A stretch of 64,000 nt of DNA from Flammula alnicola (taxonomy: Eukaryota > Basidiomycota > Agaricomycetes > Agaricales > Strophariaceae), in the NCBI GenBank assembly GCA_015499995.1, contig JADNRV010000055.1, forward strand, positions 1 to 64,000, given 5' to 3'. The position numbers were made by a program, and so were the translations under genes. The notes beneath the pieces are model-generated. The model was not told the origin of the DNA. It searched no databases and saw only the letters and a list, made by a program, of their open reading frames with translations. Positions 35,071-47,454 of this stretch are shown here, piece by piece (position 1 is the first letter of the stretch; each line of letters opens with the position of its first letter).

Positions 35071-36424
35071 TCTTCGCGTCATCATATCAGCTTTCAACGG
35101 GTCTCGAGACCTCAAACCAGGCGAGAGGGATGTACATGGCATTGTGGGATTATATATGCAGGAAACACTTGTATTTATTCTGGCGCAACTCAGGTTTCTA
35201 TTTCACCATTGATTGATGATTTCACCTGCAGCTTCACCTCCGCTTCCTTATTAGCGTCGTCTTCCAAATAATTTTATGCTATAGGCTGTGAAGAATCTCT
35301 TTCGGAACGCTTTAATGCACAACGGAGCGTTCGCTTGCACCATCGACTGGTGTAGCGGACGCCCATCTACGACTAAACTTCGATGCTGTTGCGCCATCCA
35401 TCCCAGCTACCGACTGTAGAATTTCACGATCTCTCATGCTGTGGTGATCAAGTGTCCAGCATTCCGACCTCTATCGTTCTTTGATGTCAGAAACTATGGT
35501 ACGCCCTCAGCGAAACAGTACGAGTGCCGAAGCTACCCAACCTGGCTACATCGACTTCTCGCGAGTCGAGTATACCACCCTCGTCCCACACCACATGTGC
35601 TAACGCTTCTGCGGTGGGGTGAAGTTGTTGTCGTTTCTTATCCCGAAGTAACTAACGCGAAGGTTGTCTGCTAGCAATTCTTCTGTCAAGACTACATTAC
35701 ATTTCAATTTGGCAACATGAGGATCACCCATGCATGGACTAACCTTCTATCAGCTAAACAACTCGTGTCCCGTTAATCACCCAGGCCAGTTGGCCTAGCA
35801 AACGTCTCTGTCTACGCATTGTCAGGTCAGTATTACAGATGCATGCATGCCGAGAGACGGAAACAGAAGAATGCCATCAACCCGGCCGCCTTGGCATTTA
35901 TCAGCATCTTTCTCCACTGGAGGTTACTGAAGGTCGATTTTTTATTGCAGTTTAAGGATTAATAGCACTCTTTCGCGGTTGTGATCAAGGATTCTACAGA
36001 CTTTTTCGGATGTTCCTGAAGGCTGAAGGTATGTTACAAATAAATGTTGAGGCCGATCTTTCTTCTCGCTCACATTATGCATTATCTATGAAAAAAGATG
36101 CAGCAGCAGCCCGGGCTGTTAGCGTCTTCAGTGCTTGCATCGTGAGCCCAGTAATTGCAACCGGAAAACCAGGAAACACCACCCCTGTTGTAAGACTCAT
36201 GCGAAATACACTATGTGAGGCAGAGAGCATATGGTAGAAACACGCAAAGGAATCGATACTCAGAGGCAGCTTGAAGTGGTCAACAAAATAATTGAAATCG
36301 GAGATAAATAGAGTACAAGTACTACACTAATAGAATTTGACTTGAGCGTGATGTAAAATACAACGGGGGTTTACGACGTCAACAGAAACTAGTCTACATG
36401 GTGGGTTAAACAATACAAATGCGC
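35071..36424. other. Intergenic region between ATG44 and the CCDC130-like gene
   Basis: About 1.35 kb with no supported gene. The open frames (for example 35441-35674 and 36010-36237 on the plus strand) show no domain. The two flanking genes converge, so both 3' ends lie here. At 35715-35732 there is an 18-nt exact match to the hairpin bound by phage MS2 coat protein, probably chance. A TGCATGCATG-like alternation and GGCCAGTTGGCC near 35783 are the only other structured bits. Confidence 0.45.
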
Positions 36425-37605
36425 TCAGTGGCGCTGTGCATCAAGACTCGTAGAAGTGTTCAAACGAAGCGCAGTAGATGTTTTAGCGGTGTTTTGTAAT
36501 ATACGCGTCCGTAACGCACTGAGAGAGTCTGAGGCAGGTGTTTTCGACGCACCAGATATGCGAGAAGATGTCGAAGGGATGGAAGTGAGATCCGAGGAAA
36601 TCTTTCTTCGTTTTGATTCTCGAAGGCGATAATCCTGCTGTGCCTTTTCCCACTGAGTCTTTGCGTCCTCGATAGCTTTTTCATCTTCCTCCAAAAGGCT
36701 TAAGGCACTAGGCAAGGCGTAGCGGCCTTTTAGGGTATCATCTGCTTGCTTTTTCTTCAGTTCGATCTTCTTTTCTTCACGGAACCTTTTCCGTGCTTTT
36801 GATGAAAGGGAATAAGGATCAGCATTGTAGTGCTCGGAGAAAGTCTGCAAAGACTCGATGCGCGGCTTTTGAACCTCTTCCATATGTTTCTTGGCATCGG
36901 TAGTCTTTTCCAAAGCCGCCAGAGGATCGACGGTAACCGACTCTTTGTCAGTATCTGATAATACAGGCATCAATATTGGGACGTTCATGCACAAGGACAA
37001 GAGACCGACCATGCACAGCGAAACCTCCATTCTCTTCCGGGTTCCAATCTTCATCCTTTTGTCTTGCGCCAGAAGTTACGACATATCTCGTGTTCTATGA
37101 AAGTCAGCGACAAGGTTCTACAGTGATACAAGACAACTACATACCTTTGGGTCGGTTTGGATCTCAAACCAGCCGTCACACAAATGGCATTTACACCGGA
37201 AGGAAAATATGGGTGTTGAGTAATATGCACCAATTTTCTTCTTCTCGGCATTATATCGTACTCCCATGCCAATGTGGTTATTACAGGTGCCACTATAATG
37301 ACGCGTCAAAGTCTTGAGCAATCTATAGCATACGACTCTTACCACCATATATTGAACGGCAATTCAAAACGAGTAATGAGAATCCCTTGATCAATCTTGC
37401 GAGCACGATCTCCCAAGGCATGTTTCCCTGTGGTTATAAGTAGAAAGCCAAGTCATAACTACAACTGGAAGTTCTTACCTCGAGCTTTGTTCAAGCTGCC
37501 TTGTGATGGGTCATAGTCGGGAGGATAGTATCTGGTTTATGTTTATTCAGTAGAGTATTATCGACTGCGAACACGAATATAACCTTACTTGTTGAAGCCT
37601 TGCAT
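36425..37605 (-). CDS. CWC16-family splicing factor, CCDC130/Saf4-like
   Basis: A spliceosome-associated protein of the Yju2/CWC16 family. The N terminus MQGFNKYYPPDYDPSQGSLN, KARGKHALGDRARKIDQGIL and ITRFELPFNIWCGTCNNHIG matches CCDC130 (YJU2B, fission yeast Saf4) rather than Yju2 itself. The CxxC pair (CGTC and CHLC) forms the family zinc site, followed by MGVRYNAEKKKIGAYYSTPI, FSFRCKCHLCDGWFEIQTDP, YVVTSGARQKDEDWNPEENG and a long charged helical tail (KARKRFREEKKIELKKKQAD). At least five short introns are needed, all in frame. About 330 residues. The C-terminal tail is Ser/Thr-rich and not conserved. No defect seen. Confidence 0.9.
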
Positions 37606-38023
37606 TGCTAGGCACGATGTGGAAGCTACTTAGTGAAGGAGATTGAAGGTACTAGTAGTCAGAGTCAAAGAGCCAATCAGGTCGAATGAATGTGACACTG
37701 TCAGCTTATAGGCGTAGTGTTAATAAATATTAATTCAAAATTAAATAAATTCAATAAATATATCTTTACCTGCAAGAGCATTTTTTTCGTCTTGAGACTC
37801 GAGAGTGTCGCAGGACAAGCTCGAGGCAAGCTTCAATGAGCACTGGAGTAATTTAAGAGTACTTCAATTAGTTGTAGACAATAGAGTCTAGACAGTAAGT
37901 TGCAGGCTGCAGCTACATGATACATAAATAGGAAAACAGTGGCAAGACAGTAAGTAGTACGAGAAACTCCATATTGAGTAGTATAGTAGTGTAGCGTGTC
38001 CACAAGGTGTCCATGACTTCGAA
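37606..38023. other. Intergenic spacer with AT-rich patch
   Basis: 418 bp without a gene. It carries the promoter of the CCDC130-like gene and the 3' end of the 5-phosphatase gene, both minus strand. A strongly AT-rich patch (TAATAAATATTAATTC and following) sits at 37720-37765. Confidence 0.4.
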
Positions 38024-41000
38024 TTAAACGTAGACAACATAGGTTCCAATTACAGGGCGATGGTCACTCCGACCTTCTAATCGACGCATTCCGCGGTCAT
38101 CAAGGGTGTTGTAGCTGAGACACATAACATCGCCTTTAGTAGGTGCTGGAGTAGGTAGTTGTGGAACATCGTGTACAGTCCCTTGGTTATGAGTTGGGGA
38201 CAAAAATGCCGGAAGGAAGCGCCATATTGATTGGCTAGCGGATTGTGGACGGTCTTCAGACATTGTGCTTTCAGGATTATCATAGCCTGTCGAGCGTCGA
38301 GGCGAATGCCATTCTGAAGGTAGAGGAGCAGTTGGAGGAGGAGAAAAGGCAGTATTGGCCCGACGCGGTCGAAGATCAAGGTGCTTTCCGGGGACACCTG
38401 GAGAGAGAATAAGCAAGGTCCAGGCGTTCGTCAGGCTCGCATGACGAGATGTTCTTACCAATAGGTCGCCGGTAATCCACCGATGAAGGCGTGATTCGTG
38501 ATCGTGGAGCAGAAGGGAGAGCAATAGGATAAGTCGGCGTCTTATCTTCACCAGATGTCATTATGGTTGTCGATGGGGAGTCGAAATCCCCTGGAGAACG
38601 AGATGACTGTGGTCGAAACGCATTCGCAAAAAATTGGCCCATTCGATATCGCGGACGTTGTAGTCCTAGATCCAGGTTGTGTGATTCTTCAATGAGAGGA
38701 TCTGGAGGAGGTGCAATAGTTGTTTTCCAAAGTATACGATCACACCTAGTTGGGTCATGAGTAATTGACAAGAAAAACGTACTTTCATGTAACTTACCAA
38801 CTGGGAACTCGTTTCTTGTTAGAAGAATCATAAACGCCCTTTTCTTCAGGCACAACTTCCCCTTCTATACCATTATTGTGACCTTTCGAATTGACAAGTA
38901 TCATGGGAGGCGGCCGATTTTTTCTCCCATTTTCAGGCAAGGTGTTTGGCTTGCTGGGTACGAGTGGTGAAGGAGGAACGAGACGACCTGGAGTTGTTGG
39001 GGTTGCGGGAGATGTCAATGAGTCAAAGTGATGTTTCGCCTTGAGTAACTTGTTTGATGAAGTGATAAAAGACGGCGACAACAGAGACAAGAACTTGGCC
39101 TTGGCCTTGTTGGCACCGGTCGATGTCACGGACGCCTTACTGGCAGAGTTTATTCTTGTCGGTGTTGACGGCAATGAATAAAAATAAGGATCATCATCTG
39201 CTCCACGTTCCGTTGCACGAGAAATGACGGAAGTCATCGCTGACGATGTCACAGAAGCCCCCTCTATATCTTCGTCGACCTCTTCAGCATCATCCATTTC
39301 GCGCTCTTCGACTTCTGTCAGTTGAGGGAAATGATCTCCTACTCGGGCGTGCTTTGAACCTGAGTGCTTTGAGCGTCTGATAGTACGCAATACATCATAC
39401 TTGAATGTAGGTGGAAATTTGATTGGAGCTTCATGAAATCCAGTGAAAAATTTCCCTTCTTTCATGATAGCATTGAGTTGATCAAATTCGAATGCTTGTG
39501 CGTAATCTAAAGTTCGCGTTAGCATATAGTGCGAGTGAAATAGACAATTTAAGCAAAACCTTGACGGGAAATAAGCCAGTCGGCATGTAATCGCGAAATG
39601 TTCAGTCGAAAGTTTAGATCCCCACACAAGAATGCGAAATCGAATTTGTCCGTCAAATCTGTCCAAGATTTATGTAACAGGGATCGCCCATATGACAAAC
39701 TTTGAAACCGACCTTCAGCCGTCTTCCGCGAATCATCAGCGGCAAGGAAATCGTCCACAGACAACTCTGACTAAGATTCTGAGAGTCAGTAAAACGGAAA
39801 TGCACGCATAAGCACAACCGCGTACTTTGATCTTGGTCAAGTTGGCTAGGCGGTGGTTGATCTTGCCTTCATGGGCTTTGGTAATTGAAATTTGTGTTAG
39901 AATAGCGATCCCAAGAAATTTTCTGATATTCCATGTTGTACGCACCCGCGAGATGGGCATTCAGGAATAAAAAGGTGGTTCCATCGATATTCAAGCTAAT
40001 ACCAAGACCACCTTTGTTACCAACTCGGCCACCAATGAGTCCAGCAGTAACTGCGGATTTAGACATGCCTGCAGGACAGTGAATACGGAATATGAATATA
40101 CACAGGGGAACATACCTCGCACAAATGGTTTGAGATCTCGGTGAATGTAGATGGCCATGTAAATTCCCATTAGGCGGTCTTTGATGAGCAACTGATAGGG
40201 ACCCCTTCGAGAGTCTTTCGTGGACTTTTGCCGAATCAAGGGCCTTGGAAACCCAACGTCGGCCGTTGATGGTGAATTCGTACGACTGGAAGAGGCTCCA
40301 TTGTTGCTCAACCAATCTTCCACCATTGACGTCCAACCAGACGGGAGACCTTCGGGTTCTTCGTCTGGCTTCTGAGCTTTGCTGTCGTCATGCTTGTCCT
40401 TCGCCTTTGAACCTGGTTTGTCATGATCTTTCTCAACCTCTTTCGACTTATCACGGTCCTTATCCAGGATTTTGAAGCCAGCGGCCAAACCCATTGGAAT
40501 GCCTAGGACGGCGAAGTGAATAGTTAAGTTAAATTTGGTCTCACGTGCAACTAATTAAATATTCGCTTACCAGACGGAGTAGGACATTCCTGGCCAGCAC
40601 TTAGTTTCTTATTCATATCAGTTTCGAGAACGATAAAAAGGATTAAACTCACACTACGACCAAATGGTAAGGATGACTTCCATCATTGAGTAGGTAAGGG
40701 AAAGCACCAGGTGGTGCCATTGGACCAGTATATAGTGGAACCTTTCCCAGCAAGTCTTCTAGGTCTCCCTGCAAAATAATTCGTTAGAAAGAATCTAAAC
40801 TACCCGAAAATAGCACATACTTTCGGAAGTGAGTCGTGCATATTCCACGTCAGTAATCGAATTTTCAAAAATTTCGGATCGATATTAGGTGCCTTGCTTG
40901 AAGGTGGGGAAAGTATCATTGTTTCAAGCTGACTGGTGTCTCCAGGGCGCGTCATTGTGGTAGAACTAGGAATTTGTGGGGAATGGGGAAACAACCCTTG

Positions 41001-41154
41001 CAAGCGATTTAATACAGTTGGCTGTTGGACTTGTGAATCGTCAGTGTTCTGCAGATACTGGAAGGTTAAATGCGCTTTCACCTTGTTGCTTTTTCGCCAA
41101 ACCTGCTTGCGAGTCGACAGCGGGGCTAAGAAGAAGGGGCATTGTACTGGTCAT
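38024..41154 (-). CDS. Type II inositol-polyphosphate 5-phosphatase
   Basis: Removes the 5-phosphate from inositol phosphates or phosphoinositides; endonuclease/exonuclease/phosphatase fold. The catalytic blocks are in order: LKIRLLTWNMHDSLPKGDLE, the acidic motif AGQECPTPSGIPMG, GPYQLLIKDRLMGIYMAIYI, AVTAGLIGGRVGNKGGLGIS, LFLNAHLAGAY, HEGKINHRLANLTKIKSEL, FAFLCGDLNFRLNISR, IKFPPTFKYD and the two diagnostic ends KRVPSWCDRILWKTTIA and RSDHRPVIGTYVVYV. A Ser/Thr-rich insert of about 180 residues interrupts the domain between FKYD and RVPSWCDR, and a Lys/Glu/Asp-rich insert lies after AAGFKILDKD. The first exon probably starts at MTSTMPLLLSPAVDS, but a one-base shift near 41081-41099 separates it from KAHLTFQYLQN. 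No Sac1 or RhoGAP domain is evident. Confidence 0.88.
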
Positions 41155-41795
41155 TTAAGGATAGTTGGGTGTAGTCAGATTCGTCGAATTCTCCTCCTGG
41201 ACACGTTGGATAACCCAATATAGGGTTATTAGGGTTCTAACGATGCGGGAATCTTAGGACAGCATGAGTTGGACATGAGCCTTCTATGTGTGTGCTTTGC
41301 GTACGGAGACACGAGTCCGTCGAAACAGGCTTCGAAGGGAACTGAAGATTACGTAATCATCAGATCGATTCCTTTTAACTTGTTCTCAAAGTGTTGTCAT
41401 TGACGCCGTCTGACGGCGTCAGTCAATATTACTCAGTCAGCACTTCTCAAGCTGCGTACTTAGTTGGAGGCATTTGCAAGTAAGGTCTATTCATTCGTGC
41501 GTTGCAAACAAGAAATCGATAGCGAGTAAAACAACAATAGGAATACACACACAGCAGCGAGCCGGGTCAGAGAGTAGTAGTAACAACAGCGATACGGAGA
41601 TAGAGCACAAGGGTAGAACTAACAAAAAAAATAATAGGAAAAGAGATTCTGATTCCAGAGAGGCAGCCGGTGAATAAGATATAAACCACAGATGGATGAG
41701 GAGATTAGGGTGCTCGGGACTATAAGAGAGTCAGGCGAAAACACAGAAAGGAATAATGAAATGAGACGAAAAAATAAAATAAACCAAATCCCAAA
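41155..41795. promoter_or_regulatory. Upstream region of 5-phosphatase gene with two palindromes
   Basis: About 640 bp between two minus-strand genes, so it holds the 5-phosphatase promoter. At 41347-41358 is GATTACGTAATC, containing the bZIP-type TTACGTAA palindrome. At 41401-41421 is a perfect inverted repeat with 10-bp arms TGACGCCGTC and GACGGCGTCA around a single T. They lie about 195 and 250 bp upstream of the start codon. The right half is purine-rich and AC-rich with no gene. Confidence 0.45.
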
Positions 41796-44700
41796 CTATG
41801 GATTATATATCGCCCAAGGCTGATCAAGCGAAGGCATCGGACTGTCCCATTTCCACTCGTTCGTTTGATAATAGGCGGCCTCGCCTCCGTCGATGTCTTT
41901 CCATGGCCCTAGTCTTAGGGGATCTGATGGCTCTTCACTTTTGATATCAGTCGAGGATGAGGCAGACGGCAGGGTATGATGTGACGCATCAGCTTCATGG
42001 TTAGACTCTGGGCTTGGGTTCGTGGACGACGACGAGACCAAATCCGGCGTGGGCGCTTTTGAGTCCTCATCCTCGACTGTCCCAAAAGAAAAGTCGAAAA
42101 ATTGATCAAAGGAATCCATCATCGAATCAGGTTGTGGTGTCGGTTCCCGAGCAGTACTAGATTCTCCCATCGATACGTTCCCGGCACCATCGGTGGAGTT
42201 TGGAACGGAACCGTAGCCTTTGAGAATCATATCCAGCGTCTCCGAGATATCCGACGTCAGCGATTCCTGGCCTTCACCCTCCGCCGCCATCTTAATGAGC
42301 TCCGTCATCTGCTCAAAGAAGTGACTAGCATCCTCTTCGGTCTTGATGTTTTCATGAGCCTCCTCCTTCTTCCTAAGCTCCTCGCTGGGCGGCGATTCCC
42401 ATTCCGTCTTGGCACGTTTCGGTGGCGACGGCTCGTTTGCGACACCAGACCCACTGGGGGTACCCATACTGTCGCCGAACAATGAATCATCTTCGCGCTG
42501 GCGCTTGACGCTAACAGTACTCGTCGATGCAGTCGGCTGAGCTGGTTCAGAAGCGGCGGGGGGGACAACAGGGGGGACAGCTTTCGATACCCGGCGTGTT
42601 CTTGGAGCAGGTGCTTTGGGTTTCGGCGGGGCTCTAGTCTTAGGAGACTTCGTGGAAGCCGGAGGTGACGATGCGACAGCAGTAGGCGTAGCAGCTGGTG
42701 TCGATACTTGCATCGGCGCCGGTGACGGCGTGGAAACAACCCCACCGCCCTGTGCCACCTTTTGGCCTCTTTTGACAGGAGGTGGTTGGAGAGGAACCGG
42801 GGGTGGTCGAAGAGACGCATTGAGGTTCTGCTGCTGCTGTGAAGGACCAGCATTCGAAGGTTGATGAGAGATAGGAGGGCGGATCTGCTGCTGCATATCA
42901 GGATTTGCCATCATAGAATTAGGCGGTGGCATCAGATTATTCACCATATGCTGTTGCGCTTGCTGCTGCTGAGATTGTTGTTGCTGCTGCTGGAGCTGCT
43001 GGAGCTGCTGTTGCTGTTGCTGCTGCTGCTGCTGCTGAGCCTGCTGTTGCTGTTGTTGAGCCTGCTGTTGCCGAGCCTGCTGCTGGAATTGCTCCTGCTG
43101 CTGCGGTGTCATCTGGCTCAAGGCCTGAGCACGCTGCTGCTGCTGGTGACGCATAGCATAGAACTGCGTCTGGAACGCCTCCATGATGCGCTGAAGCTCA
43201 CTGATCATCGACTTCAGAGTGTCGAGGCCAATTATATAGCGCGGAGTGGCTGCAGTCGACAGCATGGTCCGTTGCGACTGAACAGCACAAATCTTTGGAA
43301 GAAGAATGTCAATGAACATCTCGGACCAAATAGCAAAAAAGCAAAGAGGACGAAAGGCCAACTTACGATCGCAATCAACTTCTTCACGAGGTCCTCGTGC
43401 TTGCCATTGGAGAGAACAAGATGGACCATGGGCAATTTCTGGTCCGCATCACCACAAAGACGGAACGCTTGCTCCAACAGGTTGTTGTAGTCCATCCTTT
43501 GTTCAACAGCAACGTCTGCTTGCATTTTGGCAAGGCCTTTGAAAGAAAACGAGTTAGGAAGGGACAGAGCATCATAAAGAAAAAGGCCAACTTACTCGTC
43601 GTCATAAACTCGTGTTTCGTCTTTCGGATGAAGGTCTCAGCAGCTACCACAGCGGGGGCATTATTGCGACTCAAAAGGAAAGTTTGTGACGGAATTTCAG
43701 GCATTTGAACCATCCTTCCACCGATATTGATGCTGCTGTTACTGACGATCTGAGGCTGCCCTTGCTGGGGTATTTGTTGCTGTGGCTGCTGCTGTTGTGG
43801 CGCCTGTTGCTGGGCTGCCGCCGCCTGCTGCTGCGCCTGTTGTTGAGCCTGCTGCTGCTGTTGCTGCTGTTGATGCTGTTGATGCTGCTGCATAAACTGT
43901 TGCTGGAACTGCTGGCGAGCAGCGAGAGTGGCATCCTGTGCCGGAGAACCCGCCCCAAAGGAAGGCGACTGGCCCATGCCTGGCGGCCGAGGACCTGCCT
44001 GGCCATTCTGGTCTTGCGGACCTCCTTGCGTCTGGCCAAGATTTCCAGTGCTTCGCACTCTGTTCTGAAACGACTTTTGCTCGTGGAACGACCTCTGGAG
44101 ATTCGCTCGATTGGACTCGACAAACTGGATCATCTTCTCATCCACACCTCGCGCATTTAGCTCGGCAATTGACAGATGCGACAGTTGGACAATTTGCTGC
44201 ATTTGCACAGGACCCCAGCGAGCGGCCATCATCTGATTCTGCATGTTCACGTGCTGCATTCTCTTCTCGATCGCTTGGGTGGTATACCATGTATCGAAGA
44301 GTTGCAGGTAGAGTTTGTAGATGTGATGCAGTTGCTGAGCGACGCCAGGACCAGATTTGGCAGGCTCGCTATCGGAACCAGGGAATTGGACAAAACCAAG
44401 GCGCCCGCCGATGACGCTCCACATATCCTTCTGTTCAATCTAAAAGAGAGAAACAATAAATACACCGATAAATAAAAGAGAGGAAATATGATAAAAACTG
44501 ACATTGTTAGCCCCTCCTTCCTTGATGACTTCACAATGCAGACGGTGCAAATCTACCGTGCGGCTGTCGATGCTGAGCAGCCGTGGGTCGAGTTTGACGC
44601 CCCTTTTCTGGCAAAAGCCTTTGAACGTGATCTCGAAGCGGGCCTTGTCCAGCGGAGGAAGACCGGTCATATTTGGGACATTGCCAAAATTACCCATCAT

Positions 44701-46758
44701 GTTTCCTCCTTGGGCGGCTGGTTGCGAAGGTCCGGCCATAGACGGCTGGGGGGTACTAGCGGAGAATGGGAATGGAGGGCCGACAGCCGGTTGCATATTA
44801 TTGCTGAAAGGACTTCCAACGCCTCCGTGCTGAGGACCAGGTTGTCCAAGATGCTGTTGAGGTGTCGGACCTGTGCGAGGAGGAACGAGGCCTTGATTGA
44901 TGAGATGATTGGCCTGAACGTGGGCTGCTTGAGGGAGCGAAGGGCTGGACTGCATCGAATTAGCCTGAAGCTGTTGTGGCGCTTGTCCGGGTAATTGGCC
45001 GGTTTGAGCGCGAGCGGCTTGAGCATTAGCGTCGAAAGGCTGCGATGGGTTAATCCAAGATGGTTGCTGCCCTGGACCTGGACCACCGCCCGCACCACCA
45101 CCAGGACCATTGCCATTGTTAACCTGTTGTCTAAAAGAAAGGGCAGATTGTTGTCAGTTTGCTTTGTCGAACAGATTCGAGTAAGTACGTACTTGTAAGC
45201 ATTCATAGTCGCCTGGAGTTTTATGATATACTCTTTCCTCTTGTTAATTTCTGCAGTGACGTCTTTCACCCTTGCGAGGGTTTGAGCTTCAGCAGGTGTC
45301 CCCGAGCCTCTCAGGTTGTTGTATTGATGGTTTAAGGAAACGAGCATCGCCTCCTGATGAGCCATTTGGGCTTTAATAACAGCTTGCCGGCTGGACATCT
45401 CTTGAAAAGACAACATGTTGCGGGCTGCGGGATTCATGGAATTCGGCTGGGGTTGTGCGCCTTGACCGACGTTGGGCACTTGTTGAATAGTAGTGGTTGG
45501 ATGGGGAGAGGGACGACGGATAGCTTCGCTTGACATTCCGGGCGATGAGAATATATCACTAGGCGTAGAATGAACCATGCCAGGAGACTGGAACTGTTGT
45601 TGTTGCAGCTGTTGCTGTTGCTGTTGCTGTTGTTGTTGTTGTTGCTGCTGCTGCTGGTGTTCTCGTTCGCGCATTTGGAGATGATGCTGTTGCAGCTGCT
45701 GCTGGGTAAATTTGACAGGCCCGTTCTGAGATTGCTGCTGTTGTGCGGCAGCGTTCATCAACTCGAGTTGTCTCTGCATGATTTGCTGTTGCTGAGGGGT
45801 GCGTTGGAGAGATTGGGGGACCTGGTTGACATTTCCGGCCGGGATAGCAGACATGTTAGGAAAACCAGGCGGCAAATGAGCGGATTGGGGATGATTGGGA
45901 GACGAGTCATGGAAAGGTTGTTGTTGACTCGTCCCGCCAAGGACGGGACCACCTCCGGGCATCTGAGGGATTCCCGAGGGTAGACCAAAAGACTGTTGCT
46001 GTTGTTGCTGATTTGCATGTTGCGCTCGCGCGGCGAGGATTGCTGCATGGTTTTGAGGCATGCTCTGCGAGCGCTTCATCATTTCAGCAAACTAGATGGG
46101 GGGTATGAGCATGTATATCGAACAGAAAAAAATGACAAAAAGAAAAATGCGAGTGGAATGGATATGGAGAAGAGCGAAGGGATGTGGGATTGTCGAATGG
46201 GGACTGGGGTGAGGAAGCGGAGACAGCGGGGCTCCCACGGATGTGAGTACGAAGGAGGATGCGATCGGAGGGATGAAGAGACTGAGAAATAGAAAGACTT
46301 GCCTGAGCAGAAGCTGCTGCATTCATCTCTGGGGTGGGCTGTTGTCTGAACTGCTGTTGGAGTTGGTGCATCTGCTGCCAGGCGCGGGCCTGTTCGATGG
46401 ATTGCGGCTGGGCCATGTTTGGGTGTTGATCCTGGAGTTGCTGGGCCTGATGCTGCTGTTGCTGCTGTTGCTGTTGTAGCTGCTGCTGCTGCTGCTGCAT
46501 GCCGTTGTTGAAGTTTGGTAGCATTGAATACTGGGGCAGGCGATCTGCCATTTGGGGGACGGAGAAGGACGATCGTGGAAAGTCGTCCGTTGAGAGCGAC
46601 GATGACCAGGAATGAGGAGACGGACTTTTAAGAGCCGTCTGGGAGGGGGCGGAGGGGAAGGGACGGGAGGGGGGAGGGGAAATGGGAGGTGGTGGTGGGA
46701 GTGAAGCAAGACTCGCAGGCTGTGGCTGACAAGTCGGCATGTTTGCGGGAGTTGACAT
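41796..46758 (-). CDS. SWI1: SWI/SNF ARID subunit Swi1-like, Gln-rich
   Basis: DNA-binding ARID subunit of the SWI/SNF chromatin remodeller. Exon 1 starts MSTPANMPTCQPQPASLASL and carries poly-Gln runs. The second large exon begins MMKRSQSMPQNHAAILAARA and has more Gln tracts plus a helix MSSRQAVIKAQMAHQEAMLV. The ARID domain spans an intron: FEITFKGFCQKRGVKLDPRL, DLHRLHCEVIKEGGANN, then DMWSVIGGRLGFVQFPGSDS, GPGVAQQLHHIYKLYLQLFD. After it come long Gln-rich runs and the C-terminal conserved helices MDYNNLLEQAFRLCGDADQK, LIAIICAVQSQR and YIIGLDTLKSMISELQRIME. The tail is Ser/Pro/Asp-rich and ends SLDQPWAIYNP. Roughly 1,450 residues. The antisense strand shows long poly-Leu frames, which are shadows of CAG repeats. 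Confidence 0.88.
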
Positions 46759-47454
46759 CTTACTACTACCAAAAATTACTTTTTCCTCTCTAATTACATG
46801 AATGTTTCACTCTTTGCTCTCTTATTTTTCTTTTTTCTTTTTCTTCATACTACTGACCGCCTTATCATCGTCAGACTAATTCTACGCCCGACACCTGCCT
46901 TGGAGCTGACACTTTAGCCCCTCTCCTGCGATTACCTTCCATATCTCCGTCTCGTACCACATCCTTCGGCCTATCCTCCGTCGTAAGCGCCCTTTTGCTT
47001 GCAAGAACGCCCGGTCGTCGACCCCAATACCGCGGTGATCTGCGATCCTCCAATCACCGGTTGCCTCCGGCCCGCCGCCATCGACGAGCAACCCTTACCA
47101 GCAGTCAACAGTCAGAGGCGGAGGGCTAAATCCACCAATCGAGTACTCCAGAGGTCCATGCGCAATTACCCCAATGAAAACAATTAACAATAACAACAAC
47201 CCGTGTCATAACTTACAAATGTCAACAGCTGTCGAAATCCTCTATGGAATACAGTGCGGTGCGACAAAAAAAACTGCGAAAAAGGTCATCAAGTAAAAAG
47301 GGTGTGCATGTAAATAAAGATCATAACGTGAGAGCGCTTATAGCACAGTAAGATATACAGATGCCTTTCGTCATACAGCGATGGCGATGGGTCGAATGAG
47401 GATTAATGTTTTAAAGCAGAACGAAGAAATAAGACAAAACCTCAGCTCAAGGTC
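46759..47454. other. Spacer between SWI1 start and VTT gene end
   Basis: About 700 bp. It should carry the SWI1 promoter and leader (both flanking genes are on the minus strand) and the 3' end of the VTT gene. A long TTTTTC/CTTTTT pyrimidine tract lies at 46815-46850. Short frames on both strands have no domain. No further structure is seen. Confidence 0.4.

Noticed and set aside
42860..46480. Long plus-strand frames rich in Leu (for example 42861-43490, 45570-45983)
   Set aside because: They are antisense shadows of the CAG/CAA repeats of the SWI1-like gene; CTG read in frame gives Leu.
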